64,000 bases of DNA from Bradyrhizobium sp. CSA112 (lineage in GTDB: Bacteria; Pseudomonadota; Alphaproteobacteria; Rhizobiales; Xanthobacteraceae): NCBI RefSeq assembly GCF_029051645.1, contig NZ_JAACFS010000002.1:124001-188000 (forward strand), in the 5' to 3' direction. This document shows, in pieces, positions 28,802-37,585 of this stretch; within the stretch, counting starts at the first letter, position 1, and each line of letters opens with the position of its first letter. The position numbers and the translations under genes are program-made. The notes below the pieces were generated by a model, which was not told the origin of the DNA, ran no database searches, and worked only from the letters and a program-made list of their open reading frames with translations.

Positions 28802-29920
28802 TCAGGATCCCTTCGGATGGATCTCGGCGTAGTTGCCCTTGGCGTCCCACTTGTAGACGACATAGTCGATCACCTTGATGTCGCCCTTGGCGTCAAAGCC
28901 CAGCTTGCCGAGCACGGTGTCCCATTCGCTGGCCTTGATGGTCTCCATGACCTTCTTCGGGTCGGTGGTCTTTGCCTTCGCCACCGCCTGTGTCCAGACC
29001 TGCATCGCCGCATAGGTGTAGAGGGTGTAGCCTTCCGGATCGATGTTCTTGGCCTTGAACTTCTCAACGATCGCCTTCGCGGTCGCCTTGTTGCGCGGAT
29101 CGGGACCGAAGGTGAACAGCGTGCCTTCGGCAGCCGGGCCGGTAATCGAAGCGAATTCCTTGTCGTTCATGGCGTCACCGGCCATCAAGACCGTCTTGAG
29201 GCCCTGATCGCGCATCTGGCGCAGGATCAAACCGGCTTCCTGATGATAGCCGCCGACAAAGACGAGATCGATGTTGTCGCGCTTCAGCCGCGACACGATC
29301 GAGTTAAAGTCCTTGTCGCCCTTGTTGTAGGACTCGAACATCTTCTCGGTGACGCCGGCCTTGTTGAGCGCCTTCTTGGTTTCGTCGGCAAGGCCCTTGC
29401 CGTAGGTGGTCTTGTCGTTGAGGATGGCGACGTTCTTGCCCTTGTAGTTCTTGACGATGTAGTCGGCGGCAACCAGGCCCTGCTGATCGTCGCGGCCGCA
29501 GACGCGCGCCACGTTCCAGAGCTTGCGCTCGGTGAACAGCGGGTTGGTCGAGGCCGGCGTAATCTGCAGCACGTTGCCGTCGGCGTAGGCTTCCGACGCC
29601 GGGATCGACGACGACGAGCAGAAGTGACCGGCGACGAACGGGATTTTCGCACTGGCGAACTTTTCCGCCACCGAGCGCGCCTGCTTGGGATCGCAGGCAT
29701 CGTCGCCGACCTGCAGCGCGAGCTTCTTGCCGAGCACGCCACCGGCGGCGTTGAAATCGGTCACGAATTGTTCGGCGCCGTTCTTCATCTGCCGGCCGAA
29801 TGCGGATTCGCCGCCCGTCATCGGGCCCACCACTGCGATGGAGATGTCCTGCGCCAGTGCTGTTGTCGACAACGCCAACGATGCGCCCAATGCCAGGCCG
29901 ATGAGTTTCAGTGATTTCAT
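28802..29920 (-). CDS. livK: Branched-chain amino acid ABC transporter, periplasmic binding protein
   Basis: 372 residues from the ATG at 29920; AGGATACC lies upstream. Signal peptide 1-23 (MKSLKLIGLALGASLALSTT, then ALA-QD). The mature protein is a type I periplasmic binding protein: DISIAVVGPMTGGESAFG at the start and the RLKRDNIDLVFVGGY segment in the second lobe. It binds a branched-chain amino acid or a related amide. It ends the livHMGFK cluster, and a palindromic element separates it from livF. Confidence 0.9.
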   Translation of the reverse strand: MKSLKLIGLALGASLALSTTALAQDISIAVVGPMTGGESAFGRQMKNGAEQFVTDFNAAGGVLGKKLALQVGDDACDPKQARSVAEKFASAKIPFVAGHFCSSSSIPASEAYADGNVLQITPASTNPLFTERKLWNVARVCGRDDQQGLVAADYIVKNYKGKNVAILNDKTTYGKGLADETKKALNKAGVTEKMFESYNKGDKDFNSIVSRLKRDNIDLVFVGGYHQEAGLILRQMRDQGLKTVLMAGDAMNDKEFASITGPAAEGTLFTFGPDPRNKATAKAIVEKFKAKNIDPEGYTLYTYAAMQVWTQAVAKAKTTDPKKVMETIKASEWDTVLGKLGFDAKGDIKVIDYVVYKWDAKGNYAEIHPKGS

Positions 29921-30070
29921 GAGGTATCCTCGCAGGTAGTCGATTTCGGGAAGCACCCGGCAGGCCGGGTACGAAAATCACGCCTATTGTCGGCTGATTT
30001 TACGGCGAAGTCATCGGCAAATTTCGGGCAAATCCACGGTCCGTTCGCAGCATCTTGCCGCAGCACCGCT

Positions 30071-30189
30071 GTCGTCCCTGCGAAAGCAGGGACCCATAGC
30101 CACCGGCGCCGGCTATGGCAGAAGGTAACTACCCCGTCGCCCTAAACGGTGGGCCGCGGCGTATGGGTCCCCGCGTTCGCGGGGACGAC
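30071..30189. repeat. Palindromic element between livF and livK
   Basis: The ends are inverted: GTCGTCCCTGCGAAAGCAGG at the left and a matching CCCCGCGTTCGCGGGGACGAC type end at the right. The left arm itself forms a hairpin. It could limit transcription past livF or protect the mRNA end. Confidence 0.65.
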
Positions 30190-30210
30190 CCGGGGAGATA
30201 GCCCACTCCG

Positions 30211-30945
30211 CTATTCCCGCCGGCCGCCTTCCAGATAGGCGGCGCGGATTTCCGGGCGCTGCAGCAATTCGCTGCCGGTTCCGGACAGGGTGATCAAGCC
30301 GTTGACCATGACATAGCCGCGATGGGCCAGTTTCAGCGCGTGGTTGGCGTTCTGTTCGACAATCAGGACGGTTAGGCCGTCCTGCCGGTTCAGGGTCCGG
30401 ATCGCATCGAAAATCTGCCGCGCGATCAGGGGGGCGAGCCCCAGCGACGGCTCGTCCAGCATCAACAGGCGCGGCCGACTCATCAGGGCCCGGCCAATCG
30501 CCAGCATCTGCTGCTCACCGCCAGACAGCGTGCCGCCGCGCTGGGTCATGCGTTCCTTGAGCCGCGGGAACAATGCGAAGACGCGCTCCAGGCCGCTCGC
30601 CCGATCGGCCTCGCTGCTATCGGTCGCGTCGGCACCCATCTGCAGGTTTTCCGCGACGCTCATGCGCGGGAAAATGCGGCGGCCTTCGGGGGATTGAGCG
30701 ATGCGCAGCCGCGCAATCTCATGTGTCGGCACGCCGGTGATGTCCTGACCGGCGAATTCGATCCTCCCTGCGCGCGCGCGCGGCCGGCCGAAGATTGTCA
30801 TCATCAGGGTCGACTTGCCGGCGCCGTTGGCGCCGATCAGGGCGACGATTTCACCGGCGCTGATGTCGAGATCGACGCCCTTCAGCGCCTCGATCTTGCC
30901 GTAGGCCGCGCGCAGCGAGCGGATCGCGAGCAGGGGCTTTGTCAT
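30211..30945 (-). CDS. livF: Branched-chain amino acid ABC transporter, ATP-binding protein LivF
   Basis: 244 residues from the ATG at 30945; upstream in-frame codons lie in a repeat. Motifs: Walker A GANGAGKS, signature LSGGEQQML, Walker B RLLMLDEPSLGLAP, and the switch His further on. Length and the LSGGEQQM signature fit LivF. It energises import with LivG through LivH and LivM. Confidence 0.93.
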   Translation of the reverse strand: MTKPLLAIRSLRAAYGKIEALKGVDLDISAGEIVALIGANGAGKSTLMMTIFGRPRARAGRIEFAGQDITGVPTHEIARLRIAQSPEGRRIFPRMSVAENLQMGADATDSSEADRASGLERVFALFPRLKERMTQRGGTLSGGEQQMLAIGRALMSRPRLLMLDEPSLGLAPLIARQIFDAIRTLNRQDGLTVLIVEQNANHALKLAHRGYVMVNGLITLSGTGSELLQRPEIRAAYLEGGRRE

Positions 30946-30956
30946 GCTGGTGCTCC

Positions 30957-31068
30957 CGTGTCCCGGGCGCACGCGTAGTGCCGCTGTGCAGGACCGGGAC
31001 CTGCCGGGTCCGCAGCTATGGATCCCGGAACAGCGGAGCAGCGTTGCACGCTGCACCGCATCCGGGAA
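30957..31068. repeat. Palindromic element between livG and livF
   Basis: GTCCCGGGCGCACGCG and CTATGGATCCCGG-type segments are followed by GCATCCGGGAAAAG, a pattern seen in other elements of this family. Limits are approximate. Confidence 0.45.
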
Positions 31069-31084
31069 AAGCAGAGAGATCCCG

Positions 31085-31918
31085 TCACGTTCCGCTCTCC
31101 ATCACCGCGATGGCTTCCTCCTCGTCGGCGCCGAGATAGGCGGCGATCACCTTGGGATCGTCGCGGATGTGCCGCGGCGTGCCTTCGGCGATCTTGACGC
31201 CATAGTCCATCACGACGACGTGGTCGGAGATTTCCATCACCACGCTCATGTCGTGCTCGATCAGAAGGATCGAGGTGCCCTGTTCGGAGCGGATCGAGAG
31301 CAACAATTCGCTCAAAGCGGCGCTCTCCCGCGCGTTCAGTCCGGCCGCCGGCTCGTCGAGGCACAGCAGCGCGGGCCGGGTGCACATCGCGCGCGCGATC
31401 TCCAGCCGCCGCTGGTCGCCATAGGGCAAATTGCCGGCGGCATCGTCGGCGCGATCCAGAAGTCCGATGCGATCGAGCCAGGTCCGCGACAGATCGATCG
31501 CGGCCTGTTCGGCTTTGCGCCAGGACGGCGCGCCGATCAGTCCGAGAAACGTCAACCCGGAGGCGCGCATCAGCGCGTTGTGTTGGGCTACCATCAGGTT
31601 CTCCAGCGCGGTCATGCCGGGAAACAGGCGGATGTTCTGGAAGGTGCGCGCGACCCGGGCCAGTTTGGCAATCCGGAAATCGTTCAGCCGCTGGAGCTGG
31701 ATGGCGTGGCCGTCGTCATGTGTAAGCCGCATCGCGCCCGAGGTCGGCTTGTAGAAGCCGGTGATGCAGTTGAACACCGTGGTCTTGCCGGCGCCGTTCG
31801 GTCCGATCAGCGCGGTGATCTTGCGCCGCTCGGCGTCGAAGGAGAGGTCGTTGACGGCGACGATGCCGCCGAAGCGCATCGCCAGCCGGTCGACGGACAG
31901 GATGGGATCGCCGCTCAT
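31085..31918 (-). CDS. livG: Branched-chain amino acid ABC transporter, ATP-binding protein LivG
   Basis: 277 residues; the start overlaps the livM stop by 4 bp (31915-31918). Walker A GPNGAGKTTVFN, LivG-type signature LPYGDQRRLEIARA, Walker B ALLCLDEPAAGLN and the switch His in LLIEHDMSVV. Partner ATPase of LivF. Confidence 0.94.
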   Translation of the reverse strand: MSGDPILSVDRLAMRFGGIVAVNDLSFDAERRKITALIGPNGAGKTTVFNCITGFYKPTSGAMRLTHDDGHAIQLQRLNDFRIAKLARVARTFQNIRLFPGMTALENLMVAQHNALMRASGLTFLGLIGAPSWRKAEQAAIDLSRTWLDRIGLLDRADDAAGNLPYGDQRRLEIARAMCTRPALLCLDEPAAGLNARESAALSELLLSIRSEQGTSILLIEHDMSVVMEISDHVVVMDYGVKIAEGTPRHIRDDPKVIAAYLGADEEEAIAVMESGT

Positions 31919-33246
31919 CCGTGGCCCTCCTTGACGAGGTCGGATGAAATGGCCTGGCTGTGCTTTAAGAACACTGTCGGCGCGCGATGGCCGATCAGGC
32001 CGCGCGGCCGCCAGATCATGAGCAGCACCATCGCCATGCCGAACACCAGCATGCGGTACTGGTCGAGCCCGCGGAACAGCTCGAAGCCGCCGATCATGGC
32101 GAGCGCCGCGAGCGCGACGCCGAGTTGCGAGCCCATGCCGCCCAGCACCACGATCGCCAGCACCAGCGCCGATTCATGGAAGGTGAAGGATTCCGGGCTG
32201 ATGAAGCCCTGCCGCGTGGCGAAGAACGCGCCGGCAAGACCTCCGAACAACGCGCCCGTTGCAAATGCCGTCAGCTTGGTCGTGGTGGTGTTGATGCCGA
32301 GCGCGCGGCAGGCAACTTCGTCTTCGCGCAACGCTTCCCAGGCGCGGCCGAGGGGCAGGCGGCGCAGGCGGATTGTGACCCAGTTGGTGAGCAGCGCCAG
32401 CGCCAGGATAATGTAGAACAGAAATACGATGCGGTGCGTCGGCGAGAATTCGATGCCGAGCAGGGCCGCCAGCCCGTCATCGGCCGGCGTCAGCGGAATG
32501 CCGAACAGGGTTGGCCGGGGAATGCCGGTGACGCCGTTCGGCCCGCCGGTCAGGGTCTGCCAGTTGATGATGACGAGGCGGATGATCTCGCCGAAGGCCA
32601 GCGTCACGATGGCAAGGTAATCGCCGCGCAGCCGCAGCACGGGAAAGCCGAGCAGCACGCCCCAGAACGCGGCGAGAATGCCGGCGAGCGGCAGGCAGAC
32701 CCAGAACGACAGCCCGAAATTGGTTGCCAGCAGCGCGTAGGAATAGGCGCCGACCGCGTAGAACGCGACATAGCCGAGGTCGAGCAGGCCGGCGAGCCCG
32801 ACCACCACGTTGAGCCCCCAGCCGAGCATCACATAGGTCAGCACGAGGATGGCGAGGTCGAGAATATAGCGCTCGTCGTAGAACAGGACCGGCACCAGGA
32901 ACGTGAAGACCAGCAGCACCGGCGCGATGCCGCGGCGCGCCACGGCGAGGGCGGTTTGCACGGAAGGTGGCACCACCCTGATCGTGTCGACCGGTCCCCA
33001 CCATTGCCGCAGCAGCTCGACGAGGATGCTGCCGCCGAATACGGCCGCGACCATGATGGCGAGGTCGTCGAAGCGCGTCCAGTAGACCAATTGCCCCTGC
33101 GGGCCGGCCTCGGTACGCACGCCGATCATCAGCGAAAATAGCACCAGCGCCACGAACGCGCTGATCAGCGCTTTCTTGAGGATGAAGGCGGCGCCAGGTG
33201 CACGCGAGGTTTGGACGGCGGGGGGTGCGCTCACGCGGCCGTCCAT
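31915..33246 (-). CDS. livM: Branched-chain amino acid ABC transporter permease LivM
   Basis: 443 residues. The ATG at 33246 overlaps the livH stop (ATGA), which decides the start. About ten membrane helices; the family signatures are YVMLGWGLNVVVGLAGLLDLGY and LRLRGDYLAIVTLAFGEI, and REDEVACRALGINTTTTKL for the ATPase contact loop. The N-terminal 120 residues are longer than in many LivM proteins. Confidence 0.94.
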   Translation of the reverse strand: MDGRVSAPPAVQTSRAPGAAFILKKALISAFVALVLFSLMIGVRTEAGPQGQLVYWTRFDDLAIMVAAVFGGSILVELLRQWWGPVDTIRVVPPSVQTALAVARRGIAPVLLVFTFLVPVLFYDERYILDLAILVLTYVMLGWGLNVVVGLAGLLDLGYVAFYAVGAYSYALLATNFGLSFWVCLPLAGILAAFWGVLLGFPVLRLRGDYLAIVTLAFGEIIRLVIINWQTLTGGPNGVTGIPRPTLFGIPLTPADDGLAALLGIEFSPTHRIVFLFYIILALALLTNWVTIRLRRLPLGRAWEALREDEVACRALGINTTTTKLTAFATGALFGGLAGAFFATRQGFISPESFTFHESALVLAIVVLGGMGSQLGVALAALAMIGGFELFRGLDQYRMLVFGMAMVLLMIWRPRGLIGHRAPTVFLKHSQAISSDLVKEGHG

Positions 33247-34163
33247 CAGACTTTTTCGACTTCGGGCCGGCCAAGCAGGCCGGTCGGAAGGAAGATCAGG
33301 ACGACGATCAGGATCGAGAACGCGGCCACGTCCTTGTACTCGACCGAGAAATACGCCGACCACAGCGTCTCGATCAGGCCGATCAGAAGCCCGCCCAGCA
33401 TCGCGCCGGGCAGCGAGCCGATGCCGCCGAGCACGGCGGCGGTGAACGCCTTGATGCCGGCGACGAAGCCCATGAAGAAATCGACCAGCCCGTAATAGAG
33501 CAGGTACATCATGCCGGCGACGGCGGCGAGCGCAGCCCCGATCACGAAGGTCATGGAAATGGTGCGGTCGACGTCGACACCGAGCAGCGAGGCCATGGTC
33601 TGATCCTGCTCGCAGGCGCGCATGTCGCGGCCGAGCCGCGTGTTCGATACCAGCCAGGTAAACAGCGCGAGCAGCACGATGGTCGTGATGACGACGATAA
33701 TCTGGATGTTGGAAAGCTGTACGACAAAGCCTTCCGCGCCCTCGTGCAGGGTGTAGCCGCCGGTAATGATCGGCGGCACCGGCTTGACGCGGGCCCCCTG
33801 GGCGACCTGCGAATAATTGGTCAGCACGAATGACATACCGATCGCCGAGAGCATCGGCGCCAGGCGGAATGAGTGCCGCAGCGGCCGGTAGGCGATACGC
33901 TCCACCGTCCAGCCATAGAGCGCCGTGATCGCCATCGATACCAGCAGCACCACCAGCAGGATAAGGGGAATGGCGGTCAGGCCGAACGAGACCAGGATCA
34001 GGAACGTGATCAGCGCGATGAAGCCGCCGATCATGAAAATGTCGCCATGGGCGAAATTGATCATGCCGACGATGCCGTAGACCATCGTGTAGCCGATCGC
34101 GATCAGGCCGTAGATCGAGCCGAGCACGAGGCCGTTGATTAGTTGCTGGGCGAAATAATCCAT
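33246..34163 (-). CDS. livH: Branched-chain amino acid ABC transporter permease LivH
   Basis: 305 residues with about eight membrane helices. Family marks are NGLVLGSIYGLIAIGYTMVY at the start, INFAHGDIFM and the RACEQDQTMASLLGVDVDRT loop that contacts the ATPase. It is the first gene of the liv cluster. No good ribosome binding site precedes the ATG, and a perfect hairpin lies only 12 bases upstream (34176-34201). Confidence 0.93.
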   Translation of the reverse strand: MDYFAQQLINGLVLGSIYGLIAIGYTMVYGIVGMINFAHGDIFMIGGFIALITFLILVSFGLTAIPLILLVVLLVSMAITALYGWTVERIAYRPLRHSFRLAPMLSAIGMSFVLTNYSQVAQGARVKPVPPIITGGYTLHEGAEGFVVQLSNIQIIVVITTIVLLALFTWLVSNTRLGRDMRACEQDQTMASLLGVDVDRTISMTFVIGAALAAVAGMMYLLYYGLVDFFMGFVAGIKAFTAAVLGGIGSLPGAMLGGLLIGLIETLWSAYFSVEYKDVAAFSILIVVLIFLPTGLLGRPEVEKV

Positions 34164-34175
34164 GCGCTGCCGTTC

Positions 34176-34201
34176 GAGCCTGTTCAGGAGTGAACAGGCT
34201 C
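34176..34201 (-). promoter_or_regulatory. Perfect hairpin just upstream of livH
   Basis: Arms GAGCCTGTTCA (34176-34186) and TGAACAGGCTC (34191-34201) with a 4-base loop. On the livH transcript it would sit 12 bases before the start codon, where no Shine-Dalgarno is evident. It could act as an operator or as an RNA element. It is not a clear terminator for livH, although a T-rich stretch follows on the plus strand. Confidence 0.5.
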
Positions 34202-34210
34202 TAGTTTTCC

Positions 34211-34262
34211 TTTTGACGCGTTTTCTTCACGCGAACCGGTATCCACTTCGCTCGAAAACGCT
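34211..34262. repeat. Dispersed 52-bp motif
   Basis: The stretch contains ACGCGTTTTCTTCACGCGAA then CCGGTATCCACTTCG and CTCGAAAACGCT, a partly palindromic motif that I recall as recurrent in Rhizobiales intergenic regions. Its presence in the livH upstream gap cannot be tested for copy number here. Confidence 0.45.
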
Positions 34263-34528
34263 ATGAAGAGCCAGCGACGCGGCGAGAGCTCCGGCAGCCC
34301 AAGACGATGCGTCGTGTCATTTTCTAACAGTGGGAACCGGGGGCGGCAACAGCGCCGGCTGCGGCTTATTTGGCTTGTACAGAGCTAGTTTTGCGGCAGC
34401 GGTTCCGGCGCCACAGTCCGAACACGGCCCTGCCGCGGAATGATCGCAGCGGAACCGGTGTTCCCTTGCAACGAATGCCGTGCCTTCTCCGTTTACTTCA
34501 GTTGTGGTCAAACAGCGGAGATCCCTCA

Positions 34529-34699
34529 ATGGCCAACATGAACCAGAATCCGGGCCAGCAGAACCAGAACCCGAGTCAGAAGCCCGGCCAGCAGCAGCAG
34601 GGTGGCGGCCAGAAGCCGGGCCAGCAGCAGCAGGATCCGGGCCGTGAGAAGCCGAACCCCAACCGCCAGGGGAAGCAGATGCCTGATCAGGACCGCTAG
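34529..34699 (+). CDS. Small low-complexity Gln/Pro/Gly/Asn-rich protein
   Basis: 56 residues from the ATG at 34529 with GGAG 9 bases upstream. Composition is dominated by Gln, Pro, Gly, Asn and Lys, with imperfect repeats of KPGQQQQ; there are no hydrophobic residues to form a core. It is probably disordered. A good terminator follows at 34719-34753, which supports a real transcript. No known function. Confidence 0.55.
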   Translation: MANMNQNPGQQNQNPSQKPGQQQQGGGQKPGQQQQDPGREKPNPNRQGKQMPDQDR

Positions 34700-34718
34700 G
34701 CCGGACTGGTGAGTGAGT

Positions 34719-34753
34719 AAAAGAAGGCCCCGCCAAGGTGGGGCTTTTCTTTT
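34719..34753 (+). terminator. Rho-independent terminator
   Basis: The stem AGGCCCCGCC / GGTGGGGCTT has a 2-base loop and is flanked by A-rich and T-rich runs (AAAAGAA before, TTTTCTTTT after), so it could work in both directions. It follows the small Gln/Pro-rich gene on the plus strand and lies beyond the end of pcaC on the minus strand. Confidence 0.75.
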
Positions 34754-34766
34754 ATGCGTACCAGTT

Positions 34767-34797
34767 CGTGTCCCGGACGCGGCGCGTCCGGGACACG
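34767..34797. repeat. Perfect 14-bp inverted repeat
   Basis: Arms CGTGTCCCGGACGC (34767-34780) and GCGTCCGGGACACG (34784-34797) around a 3-bp loop, in the convergent gap before the end of pcaC. No T-run follows. It resembles the core of a REP-type element. Confidence 0.6.
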
Positions 34798-34822
34798 AGT
34801 GCTGGGCACGGCGCCCGCCGGG

Positions 34823-35215
34823 CTATCCCTTCAGCAAACCTAACTCCGCGATAATCGCGCCTGCTTCCTTGACGGCGTGGTTGGCCGCCGGCACGCCGCA
34901 ATAGATCGCCTGCTGCAGCAGGATTTCCTTGATGTCGTCGGGCGTGAAGCCGCCCTCAGTGAGCGCCGCGCGCACATGCAGGCGGAATTCATCCCATTGC
35001 CCGAGCGCGACCATGGTGCCGATGACAAGCACGCGGCGGGTGCGGTGATCGAAATGCGGCCGGGTCCAGATATCGCCCCAGGCGTAGCGCGTGATCAGGT
35101 CCTGGAAGTCGGTATTGAACGCGTTGCGGTTCTTGATCGACTTGTCGACCCATTCATTGCCGAGCACCTTGCGGCGCTGCGCCATGCCGTCGTCGCGGCG
35201 CTTGTTGTCGTCCAT
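34823..35215 (-). CDS. pcaC: 4-carboxymuconolactone decarboxylase
   Basis: 130 residues, the standard length of single-domain PcaC. It converts gamma-carboxymuconolactone to beta-ketoadipate enol-lactone in the protocatechuate branch. Family features are RRKVLGNEWVDKS, the FQDLITRYAWGDIWTRPHFD segment and the HVRAALTEGGFTPDDIKEIL core with the following IYCGVPAANHA. It lies after pcaD with a palindromic repeat between them. Confidence 0.93.
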   Translation of the reverse strand: MDDNKRRDDGMAQRRKVLGNEWVDKSIKNRNAFNTDFQDLITRYAWGDIWTRPHFDHRTRRVLVIGTMVALGQWDEFRLHVRAALTEGGFTPDDIKEILLQQAIYCGVPAANHAVKEAGAIIAELGLLKG

Positions 35216-35232
35216 TGGTACCTCCCAGAGCC

Positions 35233-35313
35233 GTCATTCCGGGGCGATGCGAAGCATCGAACCCGGAATCTCGAGATTCCGGGGTTCGCCTCTTCGAGGC
35301 GCCCCGGAATGAC
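35233..35313. repeat. Palindromic element (TCATTCCGGGG family) between pcaD and pcaC
   Basis: Ends are GTCATTCCGGGGCGATGC and GCCCCGGAATGAC, inverted. An internal palindrome, GGAATCTCGAGATTCC, sits at the centre. The same layout recurs at 45210-45290 and 58080-58178, and the ends recur at 40680-40780. Confidence 0.75.
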
Positions 35314-35322
35314 GACGATCGT

Positions 35323-36105
35323 CTACCGTTGCGTCAGAAAACCGATTACCGCGTCGGTGAAGGCGTGCGGCTGCTCGACGTTCGAAATATGCGCCGCATC
35401 GAGGATGGTCATGCTGGCGCCGGGAATCCGGCTGCGCATGAATTCGGCGTCTGCGATCGTCGTCGACATGTCGTGGCGGCCGGCGATCACCAGCGTCGGG
35501 CTTTTGATCTTGGGCAGCAGCTCGCGCTGGTCGAGCGTCGACAACGCCTCGCAGCAGGCGATGTAGCCCTCGACCGGCGTGGTCAGCATCATCGCCTTCA
35601 TGTTGGCGGTGATCTGCGGCTCGCGCTCGCGAAAATCCGCGGTCAGCCAGCCCGCCATCACGGTGTCGGCGACCGCGGCGATGCCGCCTTCCTTTACCGC
35701 CTTGATGCGTTCGTGCCAGCGCGCCGGGTCCGGGTAGTGGCAGGTGGTGTTGGACAGGATGATCTTGGCAAATCGGTCGGGCGCGTTGGCGCCCAGCCAT
35801 TGCCCGACCATGCCGCCCATCGACAGGCCGCACCAATGCGCCCTGGCGATATTGAGGTCATCGAGGATCGCCAGCACGTCGCGGCCGAAACGCTCCAGCG
35901 AATAGGGGCCGGGCGGCACGCTTGACTTGCCGTGGCCGCGCCGGTCGTAGCGGATGACGCGGAACACCTGCGTCAGCGCCTTCATCTGCGGCTCCCACAT
36001 CTGCATGGTCGAGCCCAGTGAATTCGACAGCATCAGCGTCGGTCCGCCGTCGCGGCCTTCGACGGATACGTTGAGCAGGCACCCGTCGGCGTCGATCATT
36101 GGCAT
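35323..36105 (-). CDS. pcaD: 3-oxoadipate enol-lactonase
   Basis: 260 residues, alpha/beta hydrolase. The nucleophile elbow is GLSMGG (S95), the acid residue is in VIAGRHDMSTT and the catalytic His in DAAHISNVEQP near residue 240. It hydrolyses beta-ketoadipate enol-lactone to 3-oxoadipate. Oxyanion residues near SNSLGSTMQMWEP fit the PcaD family. Middle gene of the pcaBDC cluster. Confidence 0.92.
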   Translation of the reverse strand: MPMIDADGCLLNVSVEGRDGGPTLMLSNSLGSTMQMWEPQMKALTQVFRVIRYDRRGHGKSSVPPGPYSLERFGRDVLAILDDLNIARAHWCGLSMGGMVGQWLGANAPDRFAKIILSNTTCHYPDPARWHERIKAVKEGGIAAVADTVMAGWLTADFREREPQITANMKAMMLTTPVEGYIACCEALSTLDQRELLPKIKSPTLVIAGRHDMSTTIADAEFMRSRIPGASMTILDAAHISNVEQPHAFTDAVIGFLTQR

Positions 36106-36122
36106 GGTTCTAAACCTCCGCA

Positions 36123-36205
36123 GTCATGCGCGGGCTTGACCCGCGCATCCATCTAATAAGAGTCTTTTCAAGAGGATGGATTGCCGGGTCAAGCCCGGCA
36201 ACGAC
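36123..36205. repeat. Palindromic element between pcaB and pcaD
   Basis: GTCATGCGCGGGCTTGACCC at the left and GCCGGGTCAAGCCCGGCAACGAC at the right form inverted ends, with GGATGG and CCATC around the centre. It separates two genes that should be co-transcribed. Confidence 0.65.
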
Positions 36206-36229
36206 ACCTTTAGCGAGTCTCCGGCATCT

Positions 36230-37585
36230 TCATTTGTCGTCCAGCGAAGCGAGCAGGCGGTCTATCAGGGCTTGCGAAGCGCCCTGATAGGCCATCGGCT
36301 CGAACAGTTTTGTAATACTGTCGGCGCCGAGCTGTGCGGTGATTTTCGAATCGTGCATCAGCACGTCGCGCAGATGTTTCTTGTCCTTGACCGCCTTCTT
36401 GCTCGCCGCCTCGATTAGATGATGCGCGTCGCTCTTGCCGATCTTTTCGGCGAGCGCCATCGTCACGGCCTCGGCCATGATCAGCCCGTCGGTCGCGTCG
36501 AGATTGGCGCGCATGCGCGCGGCGTCGACTTCCAGCCCCTCTGCGATATCGACGATTGCCGCCAGCCCGCCCGAAGTGACCAGCAGCAGCGTCGGCAGCG
36601 TCGGCCATTCCGCGTGCCAGGGGCCGGCGCTGCGCTCGTGATCCTGCACCTGCGCGGCAAAGATCGTTGCGGCGAGATTGGGGGCCATAGTGGCCGCGGC
36701 CAGCGCGCTGGCCGCTGCCACGGGATTGCGCTTGTGCGGCATGGTGGAGGAGCCACCGCGGCCTTCGCCCGAGGGCTCGAACGCTTCGCCGACGTCGGTC
36801 TGCATCATCAGCGAAACGTCGCGCGCGATCTTGCCGCAAGTGCCGGCGATAATGGCAAGCACAGAGGCCGCTTCCGCGATGCGGTCGCGATGGGTGTGCC
36901 ATGGCGCGTCGGGCAAGGGCAATTGCAGCTCCTCGGCCAGCTTCTCCGCGACCGGCAATCCCTTGTCACCGAGGGCGGCAAGCGTGCCGGCGGCGCCGCC
37001 GAATTGCAGCGCCAGCGTCTCGCCGCGCAGGCGCTTGAGCCGCGCGCGCGAGCGATGCATCGCGGCGGCATATTCGGCGAGCTTCAGGGCGAACGGCATT
37101 GGCAGCGCATGCTGCAGCCAGGTGCGGGCGACCACCGGGGTGTGGCGGTGCTGACGCGCCAGTCCGGCAAAGCCTGCGATCGCGCGATTGATATCGGTGA
37201 GCAGCGCGTCGATGCCGGCGCGAAGGCCGAGCATGGCGCCGGTATCGATGACGTCCTGGCTGGTCGCGCCCCAATGCACATAGCGCGCGGCTTCCGCGTT
37301 GACCCGGGCGACACTGGACGTCAGCGCCTTGACGAGGGGAATGGCGAGATTGCCGGACCTCGTCGCGGCGTCGGCCAGCGCCGCGAGGTCGAATGATTCG
37401 GCGCGGCACGCCTGTGCAATCGGGTCGGCCGTATCAGCCGGAATCACCCCGAGCGCGGCCTCGGCACGCGCCAGCGCGGCCTCGAAATCCAGCATGTTTT
37501 GCAAGGCCGCGACATCGTCGCAGATCGCGCGCATCGCGGCGCTCGACAGCATCGGGGCAAGCAATGGGGAGAGGGGCGTGCTCAT
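36230..37585 (-). CDS. pcaB: 3-carboxy-cis,cis-muconate cycloisomerase
   Basis: 451 residues of the fumarase/argininosuccinate lyase superfamily. The signature GSSTMPHKRNP is at about 285-295, and VHWGATSQDVIDTG at about 105-118 supplies the other active-site loop. It converts 3-carboxy-cis,cis-muconate to gamma-carboxymuconolactone. It is the first gene of pcaBDC; the ring-opening dioxygenase genes (pcaGH) are not in the window. It is divergent from coxG. Confidence 0.93.
   Translation of the reverse strand: MSTPLSPLLAPMLSSAAMRAICDDVAALQNMLDFEAALARAEAALGVIPADTADPIAQACRAESFDLAALADAATRSGNLAIPLVKALTSSVARVNAEAARYVHWGATSQDVIDTGAMLGLRAGIDALLTDINRAIAGFAGLARQHRHTPVVARTWLQHALPMPFALKLAEYAAAMHRSRARLKRLRGETLALQFGGAAGTLAALGDKGLPVAEKLAEELQLPLPDAPWHTHRDRIAEAASVLAIIAGTCGKIARDVSLMMQTDVGEAFEPSGEGRGGSSTMPHKRNPVAAASALAAATMAPNLAATIFAAQVQDHERSAGPWHAEWPTLPTLLLVTSGGLAAIVDIAEGLEVDAARMRANLDATDGLIMAEAVTMALAEKIGKSDAHHLIEAASKKAVKDKKHLRDVLMHDSKITAQLGADSITKLFEPMAYQGASQALIDRLLASLDDK

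Noticed and set aside
34176..34201. Reading the hairpin as a terminator of livH
   Set aside because: It lies upstream of the livH start, not after any minus-strand gene; only the plus-strand side has a weak T-run, and no plus-strand gene ends there.
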